Source: Anthostomella pinea (lineage: Eukaryota > Ascomycota > Sordariomycetes > Xylariales > Xylariaceae). Taken from it: 64,000 nucleotides of DNA. Position numbers and translations under genes: made by a program. Shown piece by piece: positions 11,705 to 25,656 of this stretch. How positions within the stretch are numbered: position 1 is the stretch's first letter; every line of letters starts with the position of its first letter. The stretch covers positions 310,001-374,000 of the forward strand of contig CAUWAG010000013.1 in NCBI GenBank assembly GCA_963556695.1, read 5' to 3'. The notes below the pieces were generated by a model, which was not told where the DNA came from, did not search any database, and saw only the letters and a list, made by a program, of their open reading frames with translations.

Positions 11705-14700
11705 CTAGCCCATCGTCTTGAGGAATCCGTCCAGGTCGAAGCTTTCTTCGTACTGACGATTATCCCATAGTTCTCCCAGGTCATCCGCCCATGCCTTCTT
11801 GCCCGGGGCCCTCACCTCTCCAGTCTCGACGTCTACCATGTCCTCCTCGCGTCCTTCGACGCCCGTGCCAGGTTTGTCCGTGATCAGGTTTGGACCTGCA
11901 TCGCCGAGGTTGAAGAGGTCTAATATCTGATCTGTATCCATTGTTCCCTTCACATCAGGTCAGCAGTGTTCGCGCGCAGTGGTGAAAAGGAGGCAGCTTA
12001 CGAGGCCCGCATTCTGCTGGTTCACCACGGTAGAAGCCACGTCTATCTTGAAGGCTTGTAGACTATGAGTCATGTGTTAGCATATCGCAGCTTGAAACAA
12101 GGGATTTCCAATTACCTCATGATCTTCTCCTCCAGCGTGCCTCTCGTAATCAGTCGATATACGTTGACCACCTTCTTCTGGCCGATGCGATGGGCGCGGT
12201 CCATAGCTTGCAAGTCTTTCTGGGGGTTCCAGTCATGCTCAACGAAGATGACAGTATCTGCACCTGTCAGGTTGAGACCCAGACCGCCAACACTTGTCGT
12301 CAAAAGCAGGCAGTCGTAAGACGGATCCTTGTTGAACCTGTTGACAATATCTTGTCTCTTGTTAGCCTCGACTGAACCATCGAGACGTAGATAAGAGACA
12401 GATGGCAGCATGCGCTTGAGCACCGTGTTCTGAACCATGTCCAGCATTTCTTTCATCTGGCAGAAAATCAGGGCGCGATGGGGCTTGATGGGTTGGTAAA
12501 GAGGATCATTCTTCAGTGGGTCGTTCGCATCAGTACCCTCAACTCCAATACCGCAATCCACCAGCAGATCCTTGAGAGCAGTAAGCTTGGGAGCATGCAC
12601 TGGATCCTCAATGCTGGTTCCTTGCTTCGCAAGTAGGCGCTGCGTGTCCTCGTAGAGCTTGTTGCTTGGAGTCATGACAAGTGCTGGGGAGTTGCAAAGC
12701 TTTCGCATGTATTGCAGCGCCTGGAAGATATGTTGCTTGGCATCCTTGTCATCGCGACCAGCCTCTTCGGTGATCGTCTTGCCCTGCTTCTTGGTGAAGT
12801 CTTCGAACAACTTCCTCTGCACATCACTGAGATCGCAGTAGTAGTTCTGAAGGATCTTGGGCGGGAGATCGTTGAGGACTTCTTCCTTAAGACGACGAAG
12901 CAAGAAGGGTAGGACCTGCTTGTGCAGTGCCTCGATTGCCAAAGCGCCAGCTTCTTGCTCTTTAGACGAAGCTTTGCCGCCACGACTGGCTGCTATGGGT
13001 TTGGCGAAACGGTCCAAGAAGACCTTCTCAGCGCCCAGGAATCCGGGCATCAAGAAGTCAAAAAGCGACCATAGCTCCAGGACATTGTTCTGGATCGGTG
13101 TACCAGTGAGGATCAGGCGATGGTTGCTGGCGAGCCTTTTGACCGCAGCACTAATCCTTGCTTTCGGGTTCTTGATCAGGTGGCCCTCATCTAGCACGAC
13201 GTAGTTCCAGTTCTGTTTCTCCAGGAGTTCCGTGTCGTTACGGCAGACGTCATATGATGTGATTACAATGTCTGTCGTTGCGAACTGGGTTGCTCTTGCC
13301 CTCCTTTCCGCCGGCGGTCCAACGAAAGCTGTCACGCCCAGGAACGGAGCAAATGTCTTGATCTCCTGTTGCCAATGACCCGAGAGTGTCGGAGGACACA
13401 CGATAAGAGACGGAAGCTTGCGCGCGTCTCGGGCGCCGGTCTTCTTGAACTCTTCTGCTCTGTTGTAGTGATCACTAGCGACCATACATAGTGTCTGAAG
13501 AGTCTTACCGAGACCCATGTCGTCGCAAAGAATACCGTGCAGGTGATATTTGTTGAGGAAATGAAGCCAATTGACACCTTCTTGCTGATATGAACGCAAT
13601 TCGGCATTGATTGCAACGGGAACGTGGAATGGCTCGACCTTCTTGGGATCCAGAAGCTGAGCGATGAAAGTCCGCTCGCGATCTCTCCCCTTTAGTAACT
13701 CCTCCGAAAGACCAGGAGGATCGGGAATGCCGGCTTCGAGGGGCACGAGTTTGACCAGTGTAGCGAAGGACGTGGTTGCAATCAGACGAATATCATTGTC
13801 TGAATCACTCATGCGACCCAGCACAGGCACGATGAGGAAAATGACATAGGGTAAGATGCGGTCCCCCATGACAGCTATCAGGTGATAGATACACTCAATG
13901 GCACCTTGGCGGAAATTTATATCGATGGGATTGCTGATGGACGGGAGGACCTTCTCCACGAGGGCTGTCATGCCTTCCACAGGTATAACGCTGCAGACAG
14001 TGGCCAAACACTTCGCCGCCATATAGCGGAAGACAGACAGTTCGGAATGAAGAGCTTTTATGACCAGAGGCAACTGCTCCATGACAAAGGACTGGAGAGA
14101 CTTGTGCAAGGTCGGGACTATGGTTCTGATGATCGACATCGCATCAACGACTTCTTGACCAAATGTGCTTTCGGCATCTCTTGCCTCGTCGGGTAGTTCA
14201 CCGGAGAAAGCCTTCGCCAGGGGTTCTTCCATGAACCGTCGCAAACTTGGTACTGTGGAGAATAGATCAGCACCAAAGGTTCGAGACAGTATCTCAAGAG
14301 CTTCCTTGGCTCCACGTCGCGTTATGCGAGCCCCTTTTGCCTCACGCGCAAACTTTGCAGCATCAACGTGGTCAACTCGATCCTCTTCCTTTTGCATCGA
14401 TAGTATGACGTCGGTCTTTGCTGCATGAACGGGGTACTCCGGCGTCTCCGCAACCTCGACGCATGAGAATTTGACCAGATTCGAGACGACCTTGTCTGCG
14501 GGTCCCCGGCGACCCTTCTCCGTGAATAACAGTACCAGTCGCGCTATTGTCTCTGCGGAGCGGCCCTGAAGTTGTTGGTTGTCTTCGAGCTTGATGCTGT
14601 CCATAATGCCCTTGACGAGAGGGCTTGGCTTCTTGGGTAGCGTCTTCATGGCTATCAGAGCACAAGCAGCAGCCGCCTTGATACGAACGTCACGGCTGTC

Positions 14701-17700
14701 CTTGATAGACTTGGCCTCGTCGATTGCCGTAAGGGCTACTTGTCGAGCTTCATTGAGCTGCTGGATAGAAATCAAGCGTTGTGCCGGTGCCATGGCTTTC
14801 TTTAGTCGATCGAAGTCGTCACTCACGCACTTGTCGGCATTGGCCAGAGAGAAGGCCGTGGGGCCGGCTTCGGCCTCGCCTTGCACTACTACCGCGAGGC
14901 TTGGAAGCTTCTGTTGAGCCACCTTGCCATGGTCTCTGAAGAGATTGATGAGTTGCTGGCACTGCGATCTAACCCGCTGCACAAAGCTGACCAAGTCGCG
15001 GTACTGGGGAGGTCGATCAGAGTCAACGATCTTGAGCAGCTCATTGGCATATTTCGACGTATCAGCTTGCGAAGTTGGACAGTTTCGTGCGTATTCATCG
15101 ATGACGACGCACGCAGCAAGTTGGGTAGAAGAGTACGCAGAAGTGAAGCCGGGAACGAGGATGGCGTCGTAAGCCTCCATGTGTTCTTTGGGCACCAGAG
15201 CCATGATCAGACCCATAGCACCGGCAGCCGAAACGCGGGACCGGATGAGCGTATCCATGCTTACTAGGTCCACGTCCCCCAACATCATGTGCCCATCGAG
15301 ATCATGTGAATGGGTCACCGTGGGAGGGTCCTCGATCTTGGTAGATTTTCTCCGCCTCTTGGCAGCCCTCTCTCCCTCGGGCTCGGAACCCTTGCGTGCC
15401 ACTGGCGGTGCAAACCCAGGGACTATGTAGGAGCCCCCAGACGGCTTTTGGAACAAAGAACCATTCATGGGTATCGGATTCCGAGACACGCCGACAGGAT
15501 GGAGGGTGAGTTGCATGAGTGCGTCGATATGTGGAGCAAATTCGTTCGCAAGACGTTCCGGATCCTTTGCCAAGCACTTCACCAGGGCCGTCCATAGCTG
15601 GATGGACATTTTGAGAGTCTCTTGGTCCCGTTCCACGAGGATATTCTGAAAGATCAACCGGAGGATTCTGCCATCTAGCCAGCCCTGGGATTCCTCCCCA
15701 ACGTTGATGAAGGTCATCAGGGCCTTGAGAACGGCCAGACGGACCGAGGTAATGGTATGTCGCAAGAAAGGGTAGAGTCGTGGTACTAGAAGGGTGAATG
15801 TCCTCTCTTCGTCGTGTTCCGCCGAAGTCTTCATCGCCTCGAGCACTTCAGGGAAGCTACAAAGAGTCGCCAGAAGGTCCATGATCTTTCCAGTGCTGGC
15901 GCTCAAATCGTCGGTCAAGCTAGAAAGACTCTCCCATACAATGCTGATGAGCTCATCCAAGGCGGCCGGTCGAAGCTGGACGAATTCTTGAGCCATTGGG
16001 ATCAACGTAGCTGCACTCACAGACCGGACGTCGTCGTCACTATCGCCAAGTCCCTTCATGACAGCCTGAATAACGCCATCGACCATTTCGCCATGTTGAA
16101 GTAACAGGTCCTTCCTCACAGCCACGACGTATCTTAGACCAACCATCCCACCATGGCAGACTGCCCAAACAGGCCTGTCCAGGCCCAGGTCTTGCTGCAT
16201 CACCATCCTGAAAAGGATCAGGTAGATGGTGTGCACAGATTCCGGGGGTACGTGTTTCAGAAACGAACCCAAGGTCTGGCCTACGGTTTCTCGTATAGGT
16301 GCGACGCTCGTGTCTGAAGCGTAGTCCGTAAATCGGTCCAGCATGAGCACACAGCAGAGTCGGCAGGCCATGTCGTCGAGCCACTTGCGGTTGAGGGCAT
16401 CGTTTTCTCTTCTCGATCTCCCTCTTAAGCGTCCAGCACCGGCACCGTGAACTCGAAGGACCTCCCGCAAGCCCAGAGCTGCACCGTGACGGATTTCCCA
16501 CTGGGTGTCGAAGATATCAATCTTCAGAAACTTGCATAGCCGCTCGTACGGCCACTCTGACCCTTGCAATTCATCTTCGGTCTCGATTTCGGACTTGATC
16601 GGTAGGATGGGTCCCTTGAATTCTGAAACAACCTTGGAGTCCTCGTCGACATCAGCGGGTCGGTCCAAGCTGAAGTAGTCGTTCTTCCCATTCTTCTTGT
16701 TCTCGACATCCGGCATGGGCGTGTCATCGAACCCATCAGACCCGGCTGTAAAGGTTCGTCGTATTGACAAGTCCCCAAATCCACCCTTGCCGTGAGCGGC
16801 CTTTAGTGCGTCTTTCTTTCTTTTCCGTTTCAACACATTGAGTTGACGAGTACTCAAGCCGGAGAGACCCGGCTCCTCAAGGTGTTGCTGGCTAGGCCCT
16901 GAACTGGCAAAGCTCTCTTGGCGGCCCATCCCATTGACAGCCGCTGTGTCTTGCGCCTCGGAGAATGGACTGGCTGACTTTTCTATGATGATGGGGATCT
17001 CATCGTCCTCGAAGTGCCTTCCGAGCAGTCCTAGTCGACCATTGAGAGTTTTCTTCTGGTGGGCCAGCCGGGCCTGGGGTTCAAGACTAGCAAGACCATA
17101 GTCAACGGTACCAGTGCGCAGCAGTTCACGGCCGTGTTCGAGTATCGTGGGGACATCGAGTGTCTCGGGCCTGAAATACTCGTCTGCGGTAAGTGACAAC
17201 TCAGTATCTTCCTCTTTCTTGATGAGACCGTTTTGCGGTGCAGGTTCCTCTTTCTTTACTTCTGCGGGGTCTTCGTCTTCATTCGGATCATAAAGAGCGG
17301 CGTTCCCGACAATCTTGCCAAGAGCCCTGGCGGAAGTTGCGCGAGTATCCCAGTCCTTGTGGCGGAGATATGGGACCACTCGGGAAAGCAAATTGAATAA
17401 TTCCTCGGGGTGTTGCTTCTGCCAATCTGCTAGCTGGTTGACGGCAGTATCCTTGATCAACTTAGTGCTGCCAGTTTCCAAGATCCTAAAGAGTGTCAGT
17501 GTGAAGTTTGAAGTTTGAAGCATACTAAAAAGGATCATGGAGGTTTGGTCCACTGTAAAGCGGCTCTGGCACTCGTGGTCGGCCCTGGCGGAGCGGTAGC
17601 CCCTATCTCAAGTAGGCCGCAAGGGTCCGTTCCCGACACGGTGCCAATGCTCAATATGCTGACGACAATGACTGTTGTGAGAAACGGGTGATACTCACGT

Positions 17701-17793
17701 GACGAGACGATCGAGTCTGTTGTGCATCTGTGTCAGTCTGCGCACGTTGCTAGTACTCTGTGAGAGGTATGGTACGACATACCTGGAAGCCAT
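11705..17793 (-). CDS. mot1: MOT1: Snf2-family ATPase that removes TBP from DNA
   Basis: Five exons: 17783-17793 (11 nt), 17699-17716 (18 nt), 12116-17485, 12002-12062 and 11705-11947. Together they encode 1,900 aa in one frame. The two micro-exons spell MASRLDRLVT, the conserved Mot1 N-terminus. Residues 1 to about 1250 are HEAT-repeat sequence that grips TBP. The Snf2 ATPase follows: Walker A DDMGLGKT (about 1331), DEGH box (about 1441), LTGTPIQNN and the motif V/VI region GADTVIFVEHDWNPQ with AHRIGQ (about 1770). The C-terminus NQQNAGL..MDTDQILDLFN is the family bridge and latch. Mot1 uses ATP to dissociate TBP from promoters in the nucleus. No defects are seen. Its ATG faces SMC3 across 4.1 kb. 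Confidence 0.97.
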
Positions 17794-20700
17794 CTTGGCT
17801 AGTCACTCCAAGGCTGTAGGGCCGATATCTGAGAGAGGTTCATCTCATAACCCTGATCTATCAACACAAGTCAGTTATGTATCGCAGAGGTAGCACTCCC
17901 GCGCGTGGTATCTCGGATATCAGGGGCTTGCACAAAGACCAGGGCACGTAAATTCTACCGGTCGATCATGTTACATCTCGGAGCTGGACACGTGCATGTA
18001 TCTCCATAACGGCAGATGCGAGGATGTTGTGACATGGCAAATGGAATTTAGGGCCAGGTGATGTTGACCAGTGCATCATGAGGTGCCACTATGTGTAACG
18101 CGACAGCTGTGCAACTAACACCTGAGTTCCGCTGGGGGTGTATGTATTTTGAAAGGACATGCCACTCGAACAACAAGCCCACCAATGACCGGTGACATAA
18201 AAGGAGGGCGAAGAGGCCAGCGCAGTGACGGACGATTTGACACAGATGAACTCATATTCAAAAAAGCACAAACCAAGGGGAAAGGGGGGCCGAGTGAAGA
18301 ATAGGGGTAGAGTTATAGCGCATCGCGACCGTCTAACATCAACAGGCAAGGAGGGATTGGATGTGGGCAGGTGAATGAATATGCACGGAAATGCAGCAAG
18401 GGGTCAAGGGGAAGACTGTTGGGCAGGCTAGGGATGAGGCCTGGAACAAGGGTAGCGGCATTGAGCGGATGCACTTACCCTATGTGTGAATAAGATGGTG
18501 AACTCGATTTTGGGCGTACGACGGGGAGATTGGAGCTGCGAAGGAGTCGTTTGTCGACTGTATGTCCTTGAGATGAGGGCGAGGAAGTGATTGATGTTAA
18601 GGGAGGACTCAGGGAGTCGCTTGGTAAGTGTGCATGTGACAGGAAGGAGGTAAATGCCTGCTCATAAGGTGTTAGTCAAGGTTGTTGAAAGATTGATTTG
18701 TTTTCCAATTCATCTGGGGTTACTTGTTGAGTTGCACTTATTCATGTTGTCCCCATGTGACAATGAGTGAATGGTGACTGGCGACTGGTGTGTTGGTGAT
18801 GGCGGCGTTGATTGAATGCGTGATTACCTAAAAGGGACATTGGCCCATTCAGGGAAAGGCGCGATGCAATGGCAAACACACGCGTAGAGTGTGGTCGCGA
18901 CCGTCACTCGGCAGTGGTGGTGCGTGCACGGCCAGACGGCGACAGCAGGCAGTGCGGGCAGGACAGGGCAGGGAAGGAACACTCACCACAGATGACGAGC
19001 TGCAGATGGAAGGCGGTGGGTGGTGGCTTTTATTGGGGTGCTGCTGGCTGGGCTGACTGGCTGGCTGTGCGTCACGGCGGCTCAGACGGAATGCAGCGAG
19101 TCTGGCTTTTTGGAGTCGGCGCTTCGGGCCCTCTTGTATTTGAAGTGATACTTTTATAGGTAGATGGCATGGATGGCGGGATGGGGGTGACTGGGGTGTG
19201 GACCGGGGGGTGCCTGCAGCTTTTCTTCTCTTTGCGGCCTGGCCCGAGCGCCGTGCTTCCTCACCTGCTCACCTGCCAGTCCAGCCTGACAGCTTCTGCC
19301 AGTCTTCTGCCGGTCCCTGGCAGCCCATCCTCTTAGAACTTCTGTCATCAGGCCAGTTGTTACCTCAGGCTGCCAACCAACAGCCAGGCTCTCAAGAGCC
19401 CCACCCACACGCCCGGCCTGGACTAGACTGCCTGGACCCTTGCAGCAGCACGGGCTGAGAACAATGGACAGCCACCCATCCTCGCCATCGTCAAACGCAC
19501 ACAATTCGTGCACTCATTATCACATCACAGATCGACCACTCAACGTCGAAGGCCAGGCAGGCAGCGACCATATGCAGTCCAGGCTGTCGCTGCCTACAGT
19601 TTATCGCTGCCAGTTCGAGTTGCATGACTGACAGTTTCGGGATCGACTGGTTTGAGTCAGGCTGTCATGTTCGACTTGACATCGCGGCTCGCCTTCAAAG
19701 TTCTCTTCTTTCCAATCTTCGCCCGTGCAGGCTTTTTGTTAGTTGTATCTAACTACATCTGTAGCTAGTGCCTGCTGCGAGATAGCTCTTGACATATCTC
19801 ATAACTCCGATGTCCACCCTGTTGGCAAGAATGTGCATGTGGCTATGGTGGAATAAGAGATTGATTCCAGACTTGACGATGCGGTCTTTTCACTTTCATC
19901 CAACTTGATCCAAGTCATCGTCCATATCATCAGCCATCATCATCCAACAAGCAACCCTTTCATAATGCCTCGAATCTGATCAACATGTTTGTTAATAACG
20001 GACAGGTGAAGCGCTGTCATTCTCCTACATTCCGGTAGGTCAGGTTACATCGGCATAATCCCCTGCTGCTGCAGCTGTATTGCTGCAGATGTCAGATCTG
20101 GCACCTCTCGTAGGCGAAGCAGGTACAGTATGCCCTGCCCATTGATGGTCATGTCAGCTTAAGCATGATCGGCAAAGTACCCCAGACCAATGGATCCAAC
20201 AGGGAAGTAGTATTGCCGATTTTAATGCCTCCCAACTCCAGTCACCAATGGATTATTGTTGGGACGCTCCATCCCATCCGCCTGTCATCCTACTCCTGCT
20301 ACATATAATTCATCAAAGTTGCGTTCTTTTTTGATTAGTAGCGATAGGTACGTCTGTCGTCTGGTCAAGCTCACTTACACTTGATGGTCGACTTTCGGCC
20401 GGCGCAGACCATTATTACCTGACATACAGATAGTAAAGTTTCATGCACGCCGCTGTCGAACTCGGCTTATTCCCACACGATTGGCAGATGGTTATGGCGT
20501 CAGAGTGGCTACCAGTGCCTGCCTAGGTAACCTGAGGCATATTTATTAGCATATAGGCAGGCGTCCGTATGAGAGGGGAGCGAGAGACTGGGAGCCTCCA
20601 GAGTCATGGACCTTCTAGATATAAGAATAGGTTATGTTTGTCGTGCCTAGAGGCAACGTGATAAATCATGAAGACAATATCCCTGGATTCGAGATTCGAG

Positions 20701-21876
20701 CTCCTCACCAAGCCCGTATGCATGTGCCACGCAGCCCAACTGCCGCCGCTACCGGCGCAGGACAGGGTCTAATACTCCTAGTATCATTGGTCGGCATTGT
20801 ACAGAACCTAAAGACATGGAGGGATAGGGTACATGTAGCATCTGCAATTCTGCATGTTGTACGATACCTTCGTTGGCTCTGTGAATTACTGCGCCCTGAG
20901 AAAGAGAGCAGTGACAGTTCGAGATCAAATAACAACACGCAGTAGAGCCAACCTCTTGCCGAGGATTAAAGTCATAGGTAATGTGCGGGATCAAAGTCAT
21001 GACAATGCGACTACCTGATACCCCGCTTACCGAAGTTCCGGGGCAACTGCATTGATGGGGTGTCTGGTGATGATCCAATGAAGTCAGGCTTGCAGGTGCT
21101 GACGTGGTGGCATGGCCAGATCTCTGGCGGCGTTGACATCCAGCAGTGACAGTGACAGTGACAGTACTAGATAGTAGAACGTTACCAGACCTGTCTCGAT
21201 GCACCTGCAGCTCAAAGCTTGTTTGTATGTATAGGGAAGCAAAGTTCTTAGCAAACAGCTACCGAGGATGCAGCCGGGCGGAAGCGCCTGCCAGCCCCGC
21301 CACGAGCCAATTGGTAGGACACCCACAACGTTTCAGGATCACATGCAGTCGGCAATTGATGAAATAACGGTTGCATAAGGTACGGTACAGTATGGTACGA
21401 TATATTGCTCGCCCAGCACTTGGTTGTGGGTGATCGTCATTCAGATACAGCAAGAGACTCCCGTCCCCTTCTTTGTTGTGACTGGGAGATCTCTGCACGT
21501 GATCCTTGAGGCCGCAGCCACAACCGGGAAGCAAGCAGGTCCTTGAGGCTTGAGAAGTTGAGGTCCCAGCCACCAAGTCCCTGTGGCTGGGGCTACCTCT
21601 TGCACTTGGGTCTTGCAGCCAATCAGCGAGGTTGTCCCACCATCAGCCAGCTGTGGGCCAGACTCCCTCTCCCCCACCCCGGATTTCCGCTCGCGCTTCT
21701 ACGCGTCGTCGGTCAATAATTTACAATACGTGACGCCCTGAGATCGGATCGTCTGTCCGCCCCTTCATCCGCCGTCGCGATACCTCTGTCATTCGTTCCA
21801 CAGGTTCAATTCAACTGCGCGACAACTAATTGTATACTGAGATCGAGCTGCCCACACGGCAGCACCCGTCGCGACC
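17794..21876. other. Long divergent intergenic region between MOT1 and SMC3
   Basis: 4,083 bp with no coding region that I can support on either strand. It contains pyrimidine/purine-skewed tracts and many short CAGGC/CTGGCTG-like words at 19,000-19,600. A small AGTGAC tandem lies at 21145-21166. Promoters for both genes must lie here. A noncoding transcript or an unrecognised small gene cannot be excluded. Confidence 0.5.
21145..21166 (+). repeat. Short AGTGAC tandem repeat
   Basis: Three full AGTGAC units plus a partial one, about 710 bp upstream of the SMC3 start. No function is visible. Confidence 0.6.
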
Positions 21877-24800
21877 ATGTTTATCAAGCAGATCATCATC
21901 CAGGGCTTTAAGAGGTTCGCGCCGCCACCCCGTGACTTCGTCGAGGACGCTTGAAGCTCGGAACGCGATGCTAACAGCAAGGTAGCTACAAGGACCAAAC
22001 CGTCATGGAGCCCTTCTCTCCCGGCACGAATGTCATCGTCGGTCGCAATGGCTCGGGCAAGAGTAACTTCTTCGCCGCCATCCGTTTCGTGCTGAGCGAC
22101 GCATACACGCAAATGAGTCGCGAGGAACGACAGGCCTTACTGCACGAGGGTTCTGGGTCCGCCGTCATGTCCGCCTACGTCGAGGTCATCTTCGACAACA
22201 GCGACGACCGATTCCCGACGGGCAGTAAGGAGGTCACTCTACGGCGCACCATTGCTCTGAAGAAGGACGAGTACTCGCTTGACAAGAAAGTCGTCACCAA
22301 GACGGATGTCACAAACCTCCTGGAAGCGGCCGGCTTCTCGAGATCGAACCCGTACTACATTGTGCCCCAAGGACGAGTCACCACCCTGACCAACATGAAG
22401 GAGTCCGACCGACTGAACCTACTCAAAGAGGTTGCTGGCACACAGGTCTACGAATCACGCCGGACCGAATCCCTCAAGATCATGACGGACACCAGCAATA
22501 AGAGAGACAAGATTGACGAGCTCCTTGAATACATCAAGGAACGTCTGAGTGAGCTGGAGGAGGAGAAGGAGGAGCTGCGCGGATTCCAGGACAAGGATCG
22601 AGAGCGCAGATGCTTGGAATACGCATATCACCACAAGGACCAAGTCGCTACTCAAGAAGCTCTAGAAAAGCTGGAAGAAAGCCGTCAAGACGGTATCGAG
22701 GACACCGATGAGAATCGCGACGCCTATAACGCGGGCGAAAAGGTCATTGCTGCTCTAGATGCCGAAATACATAAGTTACAACAGCAGATGGATCTCCTCT
22801 GCGTCGATCGTCGACAGCTCGAGGAGGATCGACGAGAGAGTGCCAAGGCAAGAGCGAAAGCCGAGCTAGCTGTCAAGAGCTTGTCAGATAGTATGTCCGC
22901 TGAGGAGCAAGCACGACAGGAACACGATGCCGAATTGGACCAGGTCAAGAAAGCCATAGCTTCGAAAGAGGCCGAGCTCAAGAAGTTGACACCTGAGTTT
23001 GGGAAGAGGAAGCGCAAGGAGGCAGAGGTAAAGGAGTCGCTAGACTCGGCGGAAGCCGGTCGGCAACGCCTCTTCACAAAGCAGACGCGAAGCAGTCAGT
23101 TCCGAAGCAAGGCGGAGCGAGATACCTGGTTGAGGAAGGAGATTGATGATTACAACATGACTCTGAGCCAGCAAAAGGCAAACCGCCTAGACGCCGATGA
23201 GGAGGTCAAGAACATCGAGAACTCTATCAAGCAGCTGGATCAGGAAATAGCCGATCTGCGACAGAAGAACGAGGGCTTTGGGGACGATCGTGCTGCTCTG
23301 GCTGAGGAGCACTCCCAGGCAAAAGATGCGCTGGACAAACTCAACGAGGAGCGGAAACTGCTTCGCCGCGAAGACGATAAGCTAGACACGGTCATAGCGA
23401 GTGTGCGAGGAGAAAGAGATAATGCCGAACGTGGTCTAGAACGTACGATGGATCGGGAGACTTCACGAGGTCTTGCGACTATACGGCGTCTCAAGCGCGA
23501 GCAAGATATTCCCGGGGCTTATGGTACTCTGGCAGAGCTCCTAGATGTCAGCGAGGCCTACCGATTGCCCGTCGAACAAGTTGCTGGCGCCAGCCTGTTC
23601 CACTACGTTGTCGATGACGAGGAGACGTCCACGTTCTTGGCAAACGCTCTGTATAGATCACGCGGCGGCCGACTCACGTTCATGCCACTCTCTCGTTTAA
23701 GGCCAAAGCATTCCAAGCTTCCCCGAGCGAACGATGCTGTTTCGCTTATCAGCAAGATTGAATACGACCCTGAGTACGAAACTGCATTTCAGCAGGTCTT
23801 TGGTAACAAAATCATATGCCCCAATCTGACCATTGCTGCACAATATGCTCGGAGTCATGGGGTTGACGGAGTAACACCAGACGGAGACACTACCAACAAG
23901 CGGGGTGCGATGACTGGCGGTTACATAGACTCTCGAAATTCGCGCCTGGAAGCTGTCCGTTCTGTGAACAAATGGAGAGACGAGTACGACCAGTTGCAAG
24001 AGCGTGCTGCTGAGATTCGGAAACAGATCGAACAGAAGGACCAGGAGATCACTCATGCACTGGGCGAAGAGCGCAAGTTGGCGCAGAGACTCCGCCACAT
24101 GGACAACAGCTACGGTCCACTCCGAGCAGAGCTAAATGCCAAGAACGGCCAGGCTGCTTCAACGAGAGATCTCCTCGAAAAGGCAATCACGCGACGAGAC
24201 GCTGTCGACAGAAACATGAAGGAATTTGGCGACATGATAAGCTCTCACGAGGCAGAATTGGCGTCGGACTTTAAGAAAGTCTTGACAGCCAATGAAGAGG
24301 AGCAACTGGAGGAGTACAGTAGTTCAGTGCAGGAGCTTCAGAAGGAATGGAATGAAGTCAGCAGCAGCCGACGAGAGCTCGAGAATCGCAAGCGAAAGCT
24401 GGAGCTAGATCTACAGAAAAACCTCCGACTCAAACTCGACCAGCTCACTAGTCAAGCCATCGAGACCGCTGCTAGTGGTGGCGGGAACTTGAAGGAGGCC
24501 AAACGAGAGCTCAAGAGGGCCCAGACTGCAGCAGCTTCGGTGGACAGCAAGCTTGAGACGAACGAGCAGCAAATCGACTCTGCCGAGTCCAAGATCGCAA
24601 GCCTGGAGAAGCAAAGGACCCAGAAGGAGACAGAGTTGCAGGACATCGCCAGAGAGATCGCCAAGCAACAAAAGAGTATGGAGAAAAGCATCCAAAAGAA
24701 GGCGCTGTTGACGAAGAGTGCGGCTCGGGTTGCTAAAGACATTCGTGAACTTGGTGTCCTGCCTGACGAGGCTTTCGAAAAGTACGAAAGACTGGAGCGA

Positions 24801-25656
24801 GGCGCCGTAAGTCATAGACAACCGCTTCATTTGAGTGATATTGCATGACAAGCTAATGTTGCCTACAGATTGAGAAGCGCCTGAAGAAGGTCTCGGAGGC
24901 TCTGAAAAAATACAAGCACGTCAACAAGAAGGCTTATGAGCAGTACAACAGCTTCACCAACCAGCAAGAACACCTGCTGAAGCGACGTAAGGAACTTGAC
25001 CAGTCGCAGGAATCCATCCAGGAACTTGTGCAACACCTCGATCAGCGGAAGGATGAGGCCATCGAGCGGACGTTCAAACAAGTGTCGAGGGAGTTTGCCA
25101 CAATATTCGAGCGTCTCGTGCCTGCTGGCCATGGTCGTCTCGTGATCCAACGCAGGGCAGACCGGCGTGTGGACCCTGAGGACTCGGACGAGGAGCAGCG
25201 CAGCAGCGTCGAGAACTACACCGGTGTCGGTATTAGCGTCTCGTTCAACTCGAAAGTGATGGATGAACAGCAGCGCATCCAGCAGTTATCTGGTGGTCAG
25301 AAGAGTGAGTAGAAGCCACTCTTTGCATTGGTGGTTGAGGTTCACTGACAGCTTTCATAGGTCTTTGCGCTCTCTGCTTGATCTTTGCCCTTCAACAGAC
25401 GGAATCCAGTCCCATGGTCATCTTCGACGAAGTCGATGCCAACCTGGACGCCCAATACCGCACAGCAGTTGCCGGACTCCTCGAGTCCATCTCGTCTGAG
25501 GCGGGAACGCAGTTCATCTGCACAACCTTCCGACCGGAGATCGTCCACGTCGCCGACAAATGCTATGGTGTTCTTTTTAGGAACAAGAACAGCGCCATCA
25601 ACTGTGTAAGCACAGAGCAAGCACTTGATTTCGTCGAGGGCCAGGCCCCCAGGTAG
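21877..25656 (+). CDS. smc3: SMC3 cohesin ATPase subunit
   Basis: Exons 21877-21914, 21986-24806, 24869-25304 and 25361-25656 give 1,196 aa. The start [18 protein letters not shown] is the conserved Smc3 N-terminus. Walker [10 protein letters not shown] places Lys at residue 38. The tandem lysines of [10 protein letters not shown] fall at 105/106, exactly where the Eco1-acetylated pair lies in Smc3. Two long coiled coils flank the hinge (about residues 520-680). The C-terminal head has the signature LSGGQKS (across the last intron) and Walker [12 protein letters not shown]. Smc3 pairs with Smc1 and Scc1/Rad21 to form the ring that holds sister chromatids together. Length is typical and there is no lesion. 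Confidence 0.98.
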
